This document shows positions 10,869 through 21,945 of a DNA stretch of 64,000 nt, piece by piece. The stretch covers positions 293,001 through 357,000 of the forward strand of contig VWND01000027.1 of NCBI GenBank assembly GCA_009599575.1, written 5' to 3'. The DNA comes from Blumeriella jaapii (lineage: Eukaryota; Ascomycota; Leotiomycetes; Helotiales; Drepanopezizaceae). Every line of letters starts with the position of its first letter. The stretch's first letter is position 1. A program made the position numbers and the translations under genes. Under the pieces are notes generated by a model. The model worked only from the letters and a program-made list of their open reading frames with translations. It did not search any database and was not told where the DNA came from.

Positions 10869-13800
10869 TCAAAGATATCCTAGGCCTCCCCTCAAAGCCG
10901 CCAGATCATCTCTAACCTCATCAACCCCGAGTCCCACTCTGCCCGCAACCTCACTCTTCTTCTGCGCTCCAAGCTCCATCCACCTGCTCAGGATCCCCCC
11001 ATCAATCACCGCCCGACTCCCAATCATTCCCTCCGGCGCGTCGCGATCTACCCTGTACGCTCTCGGATTCAGTCCGCAAGCATGATACAGCGTGTTGATC
11101 ATGTGGCTGCTCAGCGTGCTCAGTCGTCTGTACTGCGATTCCGAAAGGGGAGTGAGGAGAGAGAGCGCGCCAGTGGAGGACCCGATAAGAATCTCGTGCT
11201 CGGGGATTGTCGCGTTGGCTGCGACATCCATGGCGTCTGGAGAGGGCGGGAGTAGAGTTGCGGTTTTGGTGCGTGGGAGGAGCGTCATACTTGTGGGGAG
11301 GTGGCCACCAAGGGCAAAAGTTGAGCGGTGGAGGAGGAGGTGGCCTTGGAGAGACTTGGGGTCTATTGTCCGCTCTCGTTAGTATAAGAACAACAAGTAT
11401 GAAAAAAAAAAAAAAAAAAAATACGGGCTCATAATTTGTTAAGGGGAGAGGACGGGGAAGTAACTCACGCTCAGGGTCAAATTGCATCACATGCAAATTG
11501 CAATCTGCGTCTGCTGCAACTACATACAGCTCTTTCCCATCCGGCAATAGCTCCACCTCCATTATCTCCATGTTCTTGGCCGATTTCCCGAACAACATCA
11601 TCTTGTATGGCTCCTCCGTATACCCGGCAAGCCACACGCCTTTGACAGCGTCGGCCAGCGCGCAAATGCCTGTGCCCTTGAGTTCCTTGATGGAGGTTAC
11701 ATAGCAGTTCATATCCATAAACGCGACAGGAAGGAGCGTGCCGTCTTCCTTGAGACCACGCACCATGCATTTCTGGCCCTGCGAAACGAGCATGAAGCCT
11801 TGAGTCCCGATTTCGGAGATACAGGTTATAGCTCCTCGGGCTATCTCCTCTGTGGCTATCAACTTCAGCTTCTTGTTGGTTTCTGGGCGGTCTGGTTCCG
11901 GGATGACGGGGACGACGTCGTAGACGTATATGCGGCCCTTGATTGGGAGGTCCTCGCCCTTGGAAATCCCGGTGCCGATAGCTACCAGCTGTCTACGCTC
12001 GTTGGTGATTTCCGACGTCTCGAGATTCAGAGTCTTGATGCACATGATGGCTTCGAAAGGATCCAGCTCGATTTCGTGGATGACGGACCAGTTGACCGGG
12101 TTGATTAGCTTCAAATAACTTTGCTCCATTGTAGGCTTGAATGTGATCTGCTCCTTCGCCCATTGCGGGTGGTGGTTATCTTCCTCTCTGGGAAGCTCGA
12201 ATTCGACCAATTCACTGGTTGCAGCAACATAGCATTGCCCAGGTGGATGGTAAGCCACTCCATGTATCTCCTGTCCAAGCCCAACCTTCTGCAGTAAGGC
12301 ACCCAATTCTGCAAATGTGGTGTTTTTGGGTAGTTGCGAGACCCGTGCTAGGCCCTTGGTGTCTGTATAAATGAAGCCTCTGTCGCAACCCTCTGTGTGG
12401 AAGCTGCTCATTCCTCTAACACCAAGACCTTGGAGACCGAGAACTCTGGGGGTGCTTTTGGCACTTTTCAATACAAAACTTGGCGAAGCTCCAGGTAGGA
12501 AGACTGTGCTGTACCCGCCCAGATTAGATATAGCTCGCATAGGCTCGTTTCTATCCTCCTGTGCGGCATCTGCAGTCTCCATCGCTGAGACGTCCGGATC
12601 CTTTGCCAGTTGAGGGTTGTGTACCTTCAGAAATTGTAGCGTAGCCGAAAGGTCTCCTGAAGGCTTGGAGACGTTGTGGAATGGTTCGTAAATCGTGAGA
12701 TCGTCTGTCGACGGACGTAGCTAGTACTTCGTTAGCTCTATGCTCGAACTTCGATATACGAACTCACAATGAGGTATGGTGATTTTGAAGTCTCGTCGCC
12801 CAGGTCTGCGACAATCAATTCTGTTATTGTCTCTCGAGCAGCAGACCTCCTAGTAGAATACGTAGCCGAGAGAACCGGAGGAACAAAGCACAGCCCTTCC
12901 GCAATGTAGACTGCCTTGGAGAGGTTGGGCAAAGCATAGATCTAAGAGATTTAGTGCTTGTTCTATGGACAAAGTTAAGGAACTCACATGTAAAGCTCCT
13001 CCAGCGCTGAGCAAGAACATCATCACATTATGTCCAGCTTTCTTGCTCTTATCGGAATGTAATGGCGCAAATACACCCTTCAAATCGAAATATAAGCAAC
13101 CGGTCAACCATTTGGTGGCCAGAAGTGCATCGTCTTCCCTTTCGATCTCATCCAGCTCATTGTTATCGTCGCAGTGAGCGACGAAGATACTCGAGTCGTC
13201 TCTGCAGAGCAACAAGAAAGGGTCGGCGAAGCTTGCGCTCAAGATCTTTGGTTCCGCCCCAGTATCATCGTCATACATGGGCAGAATTTGGGCTAGGCCG
13301 AGATCTGTGCAGTCCATCGGGTCAGCTTCGAGCTCGGGACTTGTACATAATGTCGCGACAATAGCACGACGTAGGCACGGAGAGACAATGTGTGTTGTAA
13401 TCGCTTTCATTGATGCTATAGGACATGATTTGCTTCCAGATAGCGACCCAGAAGGCTGCCATACGACCCGGAGATACCAGATATCCACATAAGAAGCTAC
13501 CACGCACCAAAACATCGAGGTCCGGGTGGGAGGAGTTGGGGGACAATGTAAAGAGCAACGGGGACTTACTACCATCATAACTTCGAACCTCGGATTTGAG
13601 TACCTGTACTACTCGGTTGCCATTCCCTAGCGTCCCGGCTTCGATCGTTGCTCCAGCAGAAGGATCAAATTCGGTTCCCGTTAAAGCCTCAAAGCTGGCT
13701 GATGTCAAGGCATAAACATCCGACGTTTCTGTGTCGTCAGGAAGAGCCTTGGATACGATCATCAACCTATCATACTGCGCGTCAATAGCATAGTCACCAC

Positions 13801-15660
13801 TGGTAGAGGTCTTTTCTTTCTTGATCTCAAGCCCTTTTTCCGTGGGTCTCTTGGCGGACATCGTCCATATCCCCCGTGCTTCGGGGAACTCGAAGCGACC
13901 AACAATATGGGGCTGGATGTTTCGATGGAGCACCGCTAGAGCACCCGCTCTTTGCTTGCCTACAGAAGCGACGAGTTCCAAATCCGCAGTGACACCTTCT
14001 GAATCAAGCTCGCCCTCATCGTTCGGGGGAAGACTTGCATTGCCGAAAGTAATGTTAGTTATGGGAGCAATGTTGACCAAACTATCATGGACTTGGAACA
14101 AGTAGTCCCCAGCTTTGCTGTTGGCGACCTCGGATTTAGCCGCGCCACTTGTAGCGGTTGGTGTAGCTGATGGTTCATCGCCATACAGGTCGTCGTCAGC
14201 ATCATCGTCTAGGTCCTCCAAATCGTCCAGTGATATATCGTCTGCATCTTCAATGACCTCAACTCGCGACTTGCGCCGGGAGACTTGAGTTGATTTCTGC
14301 TCCACCCCAAAACTACGGAGTCTGCGCACTCGCTTCCAACGAAGAGTGTATTCTGGCCAAGGTGACTGAGAGTCGATACACGGGCTGGAATGATTAAGCC
14401 TCCTGCCTCGGCCGAGACACGTCTGACGCTTAGTCCAGACACCGATCTACCATCCATAGTGAAACTCAGGATGGCCAGTTCGCCAGTCTGGAGAAAGATA
14501 ATCATCTCCCCGTTTTGGATGGAAAGCTGCTCAATCTTTGAACCCTCCAACCGCATATCCAGACCTGACAGGTCGACAAGACCAAATGAGGTGCACTGTT
14601 TGGCATAGACATTGACTGCGACTCCATTCGCTCTACCTGCTTGATCGATGTGTATCAGTTCGTTGATCCCAATGAGGAGAGCTCCGCCAACAGGAGCATC
14701 AAGTGGAACAACTTCAAAAAGATCATAAGGCAAGCCAGCAACCGAGAGAATGGTTGTTGATGCCTTTTGGTGGAGATCCAGTGTGAACACCATGTAGGTT
14801 AGATTGTCTTTCCTCTCAAATAGCAGAGACGAAGCTGGCATTTGTGTAGATGACAGAATTCCAAAAGTGGGTTCACGGTACTCGTAGAGAAAGGCAAGAT
14901 GAATTGGGTTGATCAGGTTTGGGTCAAGAGTGGCCAAGCGCAGGACGAACGAAGAGCCGTAAGGCGTCTCTTTGTCATCGGAGCTGCCGGTGGCTTTGCT
15001 CACAGCCTTCTCCGGTAGAGGGCCATCTATGTCTTCATCCCAGCCATCCATGTTGACATCTTCATCGTCTTGCTTGAAAGGAATGATGGCTAGGTTCCGT
15101 CTTCCAAACACGAGCGCTGCACATCTGCTACCAGGATCCGCCGCCAGGTAGTTGACGCATTCCTTGAGACTCGGCGCCCACGGGCTGCGTTGCAGTTCAT
15201 CTTGCTCATAATAATGTATCGAGATGGTGGAGATGCCTGGTCGCGCGGGGTCCCATTCCACCAGACTCAGCTTCGCATCTCGGAAGCCTACCAAAAGAGC
15301 CTCCCCGCCAGACTTCGAAGAGAGGATCTTGACTCTTGCGAGCGACGTAACCGTTCCAGACAAGGTGTATTCCGCCACCAGCACCAGCTTCGTCCTACGC
15401 GCTCTGTCCGGGCGAAGCAGCGAGTCCGCGCCAATGAAAGACGCATCCAGCCCCCCGTCATTCAGTGACGGATCCCATTTGTCGTTCTGCTTCGGAGTCT
15501 TCTCGCTACTTTCGAGTTCGATTGAGATGTTCTTGGTGGTGAAGATTTGGAGCAATGAGGTTTTGGCGACAATGAGATTGTGTGCGCCGGCGGACACGAA
15601 GGGGAGGCTCAAGGAGTGTTCGACAGCCGTGGGAGGCGTCAGCTCCGAGTAGCATTGCAT
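10869..15660 (-). CDS. CFT1: CFT1 / CPSF160, cleavage and polyadenylation factor subunit (single-base frameshift in the assembly)
   Basis: Encodes the large RNA-binding scaffold of the nuclear pre-mRNA cleavage and polyadenylation factor. The N-terminus (MQCYSELTPPTAVEHSLSLP, then NLIVAKTSLLQIF) and the C-terminal CPSF_A region are clear. Five exons: 15660-13570, 13304-12988, 12941-12768, 12720-11469 and 11362-10869, with GT-AG introns. Splicing restores family blocks such as SDGL-like/LGLAQILPM, ALPNLSKAVYIAEGL, LTIYEPFHNVSKPSGDL and CGLNPRAYRVDRDAPE. Within exon 1 the frame breaks at about 14294-14297: VLGWSR is in one frame and STQVSRRKS, with an acidic DDDADDDLYG stretch, in the next. One added base there makes the total 1,443 codons (1,442 residues), the usual family length. 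Transcribed divergently from the gene at 16206. The 265-bp intron 1 is long for this window and could hide a small exon. Confidence 0.93.
11363..11468 (-). other. Last CFT1 intron, with a T tract
   Basis: Donor GTGAGT after GACCCTGAGC and acceptor AATAG before ACCCCAAG. It carries a 19-20 bp A run on the plus strand (about 11403-11422), i.e. a polypyrimidine tract on the coding strand. Splicing it joins FDPE to HPKSLQGHLLLHRSTF, the expected CFT1 sequence. Confidence 0.85.
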
Positions 15661-15725
15661 TGTGGCAGGTCGAGAGCAGCGGGCTGCATCTCTAAAGCAC
15701 AGATGATGTCGGGAGGAGGGTCGAA

Positions 15726-15818
15726 CAGTGGTTGTAGTGGTGGTTGTGGTAGTGGTAGTGGTTGTGGTTGATGTTGTGGTAGTGGTAGTGGTAGTGGTTG
15801 TGGTTGTGGTTGATGTTC
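15726..15818. repeat. GTGGTT/GTGGTA minisatellite upstream of CFT1
   Basis: About 90 bp of imperfect hexanucleotide units (GTGGTT, GTGGTA, GATGTT) between the CFT1 start codon and the divergent gene. Being in the promoter or leader, its length could vary between isolates. Confidence 0.85.
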
Positions 15819-16081
15819 ATGGTACTGTACGAAGTAATTTTGGCTTGGCTCGAACCACGAGCTCGGAGCTTTGTTTACTTAAACCATGCTAAGATCGCCC
15901 CCTAGCCCCGACGTCACAATCTAAGGCCCAAAGAAAGCAAGTCGCGGCCAACTTGGCCCTCAGCTGTTCAACGCTGCGCTTCTCCTCACTTCTTCCAATT
16001 GTATTTATTCTCCCCTCGGTCCGCTTACCACAAGAGCATCGCGCACACATAGCAGACAGGATAGGATCCTTTTGATTGTTC

Positions 16082-16148
16082 GTGAGTAGACTTGAGCTTC
16101 CTCTGCGACCCGTAATCATGGTTTACTAACACAACACGCGATTGTCAG
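16082..16148 (+). other. Probable 5' UTR intron of the transporter gene
   Basis: GTGAGT donor at 16082, branch-point-like TTTACTAAC at about 16122-16130 and TTGTCAG acceptor ending at 16148: a textbook fungal intron 57 bp before the start codon. It contains an ATG (16118) that splicing would remove from the leader. Confidence 0.6.
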
Positions 16149-16205
16149 TCCACGAGCCCCATCGCTGTTCATTGACCTCTCGGGCGAGGCCCCAAACCGC
16201 ACAAG

Positions 16206-18045
16206 ATGGCGCTCATTGCGATGGCTTTCATCTGGGTGGCCTATGCAGTGGCAGTTGCGCTCGTGGCTCTTGTTGCGGCCATCTTCACATATACATATCA
16301 GACCCCAAGAGACCGCTCTGCGCTGGTCTCCACGGTCACGATCATCACTTTGACGTCCTTGCTGGCAACGGTCCTCCTTCTCCCAGTCGATATTGCGCTC
16401 GTTAGCCATACCACATCCTCAAAACTCGGGGCCAAGAAGGACTGGGCAACTCCCGAGACTGTACACAATATCCTGAACACGCTCAAGATTGTTTACTACA
16501 CCCTATACAGTCTCGATGCTGTCCTATGCTTGCTGGTGGTCCCTTTCACCTACTTTCTCTACGAGGAGTTCGATGATGTTGACGCGGAAGAAGGCACGCA
16601 AACACTCGGGCAGAGACTTCTGGGAGCTCTGAAGTACACCGTGATCTTCCTTGCTCTCGTCATAATCCTGTTCCTTGTTGGCTTTTTTGTGCCCGTCGCG
16701 AGGGACCGCAAAGGAGCGCATTATGACCTCGATTACTTCCAACGCCTGTTGGTAGAGAACCATGGGGAGCGAGCATTGACCTTTGCTTTGGGCTTGCTTA
16801 TCTCGCTGGGTACTTTGATATACATCTTGTACACTGCTGCTGGATTCGCACTTTTCCCCATTTCGTTCATCAAATCCGCTCCATCGATCAGTGCACCGCA
16901 GCTTTCGGAGACTACGGCGACTGCTTTAGAACAGAACCGGGAGAGGCAGCGTCAACTTGAAGGTCGTCATGCAGGCCGTGAAGGTGAAATGCCGGCTAAA
17001 GATCAACGAGAGCTTGAGGCACTGGTTCGTGAGGAGCGCACACTTGTCCGCCGGGAACGCCTTGCCGCAGAAGCCCAGGGCGAAGGGAAAAGCTTCATTG
17101 TTCGATGCTGGACCAAAACCTGCGCCATCTTCCGGCCACTGAAGCTGATCGGCGGTATTCTTCTACTAATTCTTGCTATCATAATCTGGGTATCCATGTT
17201 AATCACCGGAATTGACAAGGCTAAGAACTCCATCTGCAAATCGCATTGTGGTTACATACTGGGAAGGTAAGAGTGTTATCCACTACCCCTGAACGTCCAG
17301 ACTCCTAACACCATTCAGCATCAATGTCTTCCAGCCTATCAACTGGATATTCGTTCAAGCATCAAAGGTCTTTCCAGTCGACTACGTCCTGATGCTGTTG
17401 CTGGTTCTGTTCTTCTTCAGCAGTTCCGTTGCAGGTATTGCCTCGATCGGCATTCGTTTCCTCTGGGTCCGACTTTTCGAGATCCGCAAGGGTCACAGCT
17501 CTCCTCAAGCCATGCTCGTCGCAACAGTCATGTTGACACTGATAATGCTCGCAATCAACTACTCGATCACTATGATGGTTGCCCCCCAGTACTCCATCTA
17601 CGGCGCTCAGACGTTCTGCAGTAACCCGACCAGATTCTCAGACCAGCAACCAGACTGCTCCAAACACCCTGAACTCGTCAAGCCCTGCTCTGAATTATCG
17701 TCCGGGGAAGGGTCCAAGAATGTTTGCACGCCTACAGTTGTGACCACCTTCCTCAACAGAGTGACGATTAACTTCTCGTTCTTCGGTGCTTTAATTTTCT
17801 GGGCGCAGTTTGCCTTCCTCGCTGTCTTCCTCATCCTGTTCATCACGTCGCTTTTCCGCACACCAAAGCTCAATCTGAGCGAGCTCGACGAAGACGCCGA
17901 GGCAGATGAGGAGGAGGGTCTCCTTGCCAGCACGGGTAGGCGCTTCGGCGCTACATGGCAGGATATTCGTGGCAAGACGAAGAAGCCAGCATCAGGTGCA
18001 GCTGGACGAGACATCCGTGTGGATGATGACGGTGGTGACGACTGA
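16206..18045 (+). CDS. LMBR1/LMBD1-family membrane protein, probable lysosomal (vacuolar) cobalamin transporter
   Basis: Two exons, 16206-17266 and 17319-18045, separated by a 52-bp intron (GTAAGA...TTCAG), giving 595 residues. The protein is polytopic: hydrophobic segments near residues 5-28, 40-60, 95-115, 140-165, 190-215, 310-335, then several in exon 2 ([61 protein letters not shown]). A long charged loop (about residues 235-295, rich in Arg/Glu) lies mid-protein. A Cys-rich lumenal loop follows the exon-2 helices. The C-tail is acidic. This layout fits the fungal LMBD1 group annotated as lysosomal cobalamin transporter. Function in vitamin B12 export is inferred from animal LMBD1; fungal substrate is unproven. 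The start has a good context (AAGATGG). Confidence 0.88.
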
Positions 18046-18976
18046 TCTCTCGACCAGATCAGGGTGGGTTTCAGGAAGCGGGGGATCAAGGTCAAACTGT
18101 TGTGTTCTGTGTATGTTATTTAAATTGATATGCGGCCGTCTAAAGAATCAAGGCGCTGGGATGGGGGTATACCAATGGCAGGGGACTTGACGGGTGTAAA
18201 CATGAAGACTTTCAGGTCGAATCGTAGTAGCAGAATGCAGCGTTGTCTTGCGAGTTATATTGCCGTTATCGTTTCTTGTTCCAGTGTACATTTCGCGTTT
18301 TCGATGACACGCTTGCAGTCCTCTCGCCCCGGGCGCCTTCCAAGCTTCATAGCTAGCCAAGAGAGGTCGATTGTGGCCTGTATCAAGCGAGATGTTCGAG
18401 ATTCAGCTCCTGTAATGACTTCGTCACTAAGCCTGTCGCCAAATTTGGCGCCTTTTCTTCGTCCCCTATCACTCACTCACTCTCCTTGATTTTGGATATT
18501 TGTCTCTCGCCACGCATAGGACTCGAGACGCCCAATCTGGCGGTCTGGGCGGTGAAGGGTGTTTCTCAGACAGCGATGGGAGAGAAGGCAGAAGAAGTGG
18601 TAGAGTCGGGCTGTGATGAGGGGCCGGGCTGTTGTCTGTGAGGGGGTGAGAAGATTGGCGAGTTTAAAGTAGGTTTTGCAGGGGAAATGGAGGGTTCCGG
18701 AGGAGGGATGGAGGGACGGATGGATGGATGGATGAATGAGTGAAAAGTAAAGGTCTTCTTGAATGGCAATATGGGTCACGAGGGGCTTTCTGGAAGTTTA
18801 GAAGGTCTTGCATTCACTGAGGTCTTGGTGACGACTAGGCGTATTTGGGAGATCAAGCGCAGGAAGTCACATACCACTGTCACAATCTCTCGAAGTGAAA
18901 GGCTAGACACGTTTTCTTGTTCCTGGAGCGTCGATAGATACCACATGAAGTCGTCTATCGCCCTCAGTTCTCTTTT
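18046..18976. other. Convergent intergenic region
   Basis: Lies between the 3' ends of the plus-strand transporter and the minus-strand ANCHR-like gene, so it should hold both 3' untranslated regions. A GGAT-rich microsatellite is at about 18711-18740. No credible gene seen. Confidence 0.6.
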
Positions 18977-20123
18977 TCAGTTCGGCTTGCTACACTTAAC
19001 CCATCTATGTCTCTTCTCCTCCCACCCCACATCCGGCCCCGTGTGCCCTTCCTTCCAGCACCCGGCACAATACAGATCGCCCTCGCAGCCAACGCACTTG
19101 ACAGTCGCGTCGTCCTGGCAGATGATACACCAGCTGCCCACGTCCTCGTCGGTGCTGGGCTTCTTCTTCATCACGCCCTTTCTGGGCTCGAACGTCGGCG
19201 CAGACGGCAAGCCCAGCTCGTTGGTGGCAGGAGAGAGACCTTGCAGGATGGCCATGCGGGCCGCGATGTCGGAATCGAAATCGAGAGATTTCTTGGAGGG
19301 CGTAGGGAGGGTAGAGGGTGCGGAGGGGAGAGAGAGACTCTTGCTTTCTTCATTTTCTTCCTCCTCCTCTTCCTCCTCCTCCTTCTCATTGATGTTTAGT
19401 GAAGGGTTTTCAAGGTCATTTTTGGCTTCGGTGGCTTGCTCCAGTTTGATTTCATCCAGCATCCTCGCGACGATATCAAGAGCTTCACGTGATTCCTCCT
19501 CGACATCTCCACTTCCTACGATGCCTTTCCCTTTTCCCCGTTTCTGCTCATCGGTCTCCCCATCATCCAGCGCAAACGAAGACAGATCCAGGTCTCGCGT
19601 CAGATAGTTGGTGCTCCAAGGCTGCTTCGGTGCATCTTCCGACGCATCTTCAGCATTCTGGGCATCGCGAGGTAGGGCGTCGCTGGCTTCGTCGAGAAGT
19701 TTCTGGATATCCCTTGGTTCATCTGGGTCCAGTCTCCACTGGTCCTCAGGCCCCAGATCGGCGAGCAGTTCATCGAGCGTCTTATCGTCCGTGTTGAAGG
19801 GGTCGCGGAGCGGGTCCAGTCTCCGGCCGGTGAAGCTGGGAATAGCGTTTCCGGATCTGGCTGTTTGGGATTGCTCGGCGGTGGCCTGGGGGACGGCAAT
19901 GGCAATGTCCCGCTCCTCAAACTCTTTAATCGAGCGGAGAGGTCTGATTCAGGGGTTGTAGATTCTTGGGCTGAGATGAAATTTGATCTAGTGATGTTCA
20001 GCGAGCAACCCTGGGAATCGATTTGCATGCGACGCACTTGGAGGGTTCAAGTTCAACAGTAGATTTTCGCAGAGCGTTCAGTCGATCTAGCAAGTGTTGG
20101 TCATAGCTTGGAGGGTCTCTCAT
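18977..20123 (-). CDS. ANCHR/ZFYVE19-like protein with C-terminal B-box-type zinc finger (frame break)
   Basis: Exon 1 (20123-20038) encodes MRDPPSYDQHLLDRLNALRK. A 50-bp intron (GTGCGT...CTAG, 20037-19988) joins it to exon 2 (19987-18977). A second short SDLSARLKSLR motif repeats the N-terminal one. Further on are KTLDELLADLGPEDQW and LDPDEPRDIQKLLDEA, then an acidic run (about nine Glu, 19350-19385) and a zinc finger CIICQDDATVKC, CVGCEGDLYCAGCW, HTGPDVGWEEKRHRW. This is the pattern of the fungal relatives of the abscission/NoCut checkpoint regulator, a cytokinesis factor in animals. Between SARLK and the downstream frame the reading frame changes (19845-19935). Either one base is missing (total then 365 residues), or a weak 62-bp intron GTTTGA...ACAG (19922-19861) is used (344 residues). 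Function in fungi is inferred. Confidence 0.8.
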
Positions 20124-20832
20124 TATGGGCGAGTTGGATGGAAATTATGTGCTTGTAAAGAATAGACCATCCGCATTTTATCAGGCTTGTTCTGAGCCAT
20201 TTAAGATACAAGGCTGGACGTCAGCCTTGCGACCGATTGTTGTGTACACTAAGGCGAGCATACGACCATACAATTATGAAAGCCCGTGGCCCTCCATCGG
20301 ATGCCGAAATACTATCTGGCGTTTCGTAACCTTCGTAATAAGGAATCTGGGAGGAGTGAAGCTTGTGTTCTTGCCATATCTCCCTTTACTTGGGGGAAAT
20401 TCAATGGTAAGGTTCAGTCGAGTTCAGATCCATCTACGGATGTGCTCAGGATGTCTAGTTGCTTCAGCCAGCTTTGAAATCCCTGTATCAATCCCAGAAT
20501 TAGCGCATATACTCTGATAAAATAGAGAGTGACTGTTTGCGTGGTAGCTTGAAGTCTATCAGAGAGAAGATTGTTGTTTCGTCACAGACTCGATTGACTA
20601 GATGCATCCCAACAGACGGTGATGGATCAAGCCCTTCGGAGGTTCAGACTAAGGATGACGATACATTTGGTTTTCATCATTCGACTATGGCAAACGAAAA
20701 CAGAGTTAAGGATAGAAGGAAAGCCCGAGCTTACCTGTATTATTGCCTTGGTATCGCAAGAACGCTCACAGAAGCGGGAAGTTCAAGGTTCTCTAGAACT
20801 GCTCAGCCCAGTCATTCTTAGGCCTTGATACT
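20124..20832. other. Intergenic, 3' of the DUF3807-like gene
   Basis: No ORF with family features or splice-linked exons seen. Holds the promoter of the ANCHR-like gene and the 3' end of the next minus-strand gene. Confidence 0.55.
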
Positions 20833-21572
20833 TTAGTCGTCATAAGATATGCGTCGTCTCTGCGCAGAGTTCTCGACAGTGGTTTTCGTAGCGTCTCCGT
20901 TATCATCATAGCTTAAACTTCCCAGTCCTGTATCGACTTTGTCCCACGTTCTCTTCCGAAGGTCAGGCTTGGCTTGTTGTTTAAAGAGGCCCATCTGCTT
21001 TGCTTTGTGCGCTTTCTTCTCCTTCTTCGACATGCGCTTCCCAGATCCTGAGGCTGGAAGGGCTGGCACGTTGGATCCTACGTCGTCTATCTCACCGTCT
21101 TCGCAATCTTCTGGCATATTGTATTGCTCATTCAGATCACCTTGCACGGGCGGCTTCGTGGCTTCATAGCTCGCGTTGTAAACCTTCTCCTCGCCGGCGC
21201 GTCGCTTCGACCTTAACAAGGATTCAATTTCGGAGTGTCTGAATATCGCGATTTGTTCGTCGGTCAGGGTCCGTTTCGTACCATCTTCGTAGTAGCCTAG
21301 ACCGTCGTCACCGTAGTATTCATCCTCTTCGAATTGCTCTTCGGCACGTCCAAGAAAATGCACCGAGAAGTGGTCGATGGAGCTCGCTGAGAAATGCGTG
21401 GCGTGGAAAGACGACAACTCCTCCTGACAAAAGTTAGGACGTGTAGAGAGAGAGCAAAGGATAGATATGACGAGCCTGCGAGATTTCTATGGAAGCCATA
21501 GAAAGCAGTGCCTACCTGCTTTTCGAAAGCAGATGGATGTTTTTGTGTTGAAGCGGAATTTTCCGAGGTCAT
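20833..21572 (-). CDS. Conserved fungal protein, DUF3807-like
   Basis: Two exons, 21572-21516 and 21423-20833, around a 92-bp intron (CAG|GTAGGC, branch CCTAAC, TTGTCAG), giving 215 residues. Splicing joins SAFEKQ to EELSSFHATHF. The middle carries an acidic stretch (EEQFEEDEYYGDDGLGYYED) and the motif KRTLTDEQIAIFRHSEIESL, followed by an RSKRRAGEEK basic patch and a C-terminal lysine-rich segment (KRMSKKEKKAHKAKQMG). I recall this motif as typical of the fungal family DUF3807, of unknown function; the assignment is from memory and tentative. The basic C-terminus suggests a nuclear or RNA-associated location, but this is inference. The start at 21572 is the only ATG that gives the short first exon. 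Confidence 0.8.
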
Positions 21573-21945
21573 GAGAACTTCAAGTTCTCGGAACTCAGAA
21601 CACGCCAAGCCCCACCGGATTGCTTGAATCAACAAAGCAGGACTTCTCACTGATTCAGATTGTTCAGATTTGTTGAACTTACAACTTTCTACCATGTTTG
21701 CTAGTTCAAATTACAATCTGCTTCCAGCAAAAGCAGGCCTGAGGTATCTTGCAAGCGATAAGACAATGGTTTTATCCAAGCTTCACTGCAGGCCTAATTC
21801 ACATGCAGACAGATCACAGCGCCAGCCAGCCAGCCAGCCAAAGACACACCAAGCATACATACCAAGCTTAGGTTATGTCATAGAGCGACCATCAATGCTT
21901 ACAAGTCGTACAAACTCTCATTCATCCTTACCTACCTTATACATT
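21573..21945. other. Promoter of the DUF3807-like gene and 3' end of the dehydrogenase gene
   Basis: 373 bp without a gene. Contains a (CAGC)n-like run, GCCAGCCAGCCAGCCAGCC, at about 21821-21840. Confidence 0.55.

Larger units (their letters stand above)
15661..16205. promoter_or_regulatory. Shared divergent promoter of CFT1 and the LMBR1-type transporter gene
   Basis: 545 bp separate the two start codons. It contains a minisatellite of GTGGTT/GTGGTA units (about 15726-15818) close to the CFT1 start, a GGTACTGTAC palindrome at about 15820-15829 and, on the transporter side, a likely 5' UTR intron. No TATA box is obvious. Confidence 0.6.

Noticed and set aside
11002..12582. A single continuous ORF of 526 codons on the minus strand
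   Set aside because: Its last third (from the Phe run onward) is read-through of the last CFT1 intron into a wrong frame; the T tract explains the poly-Phe.
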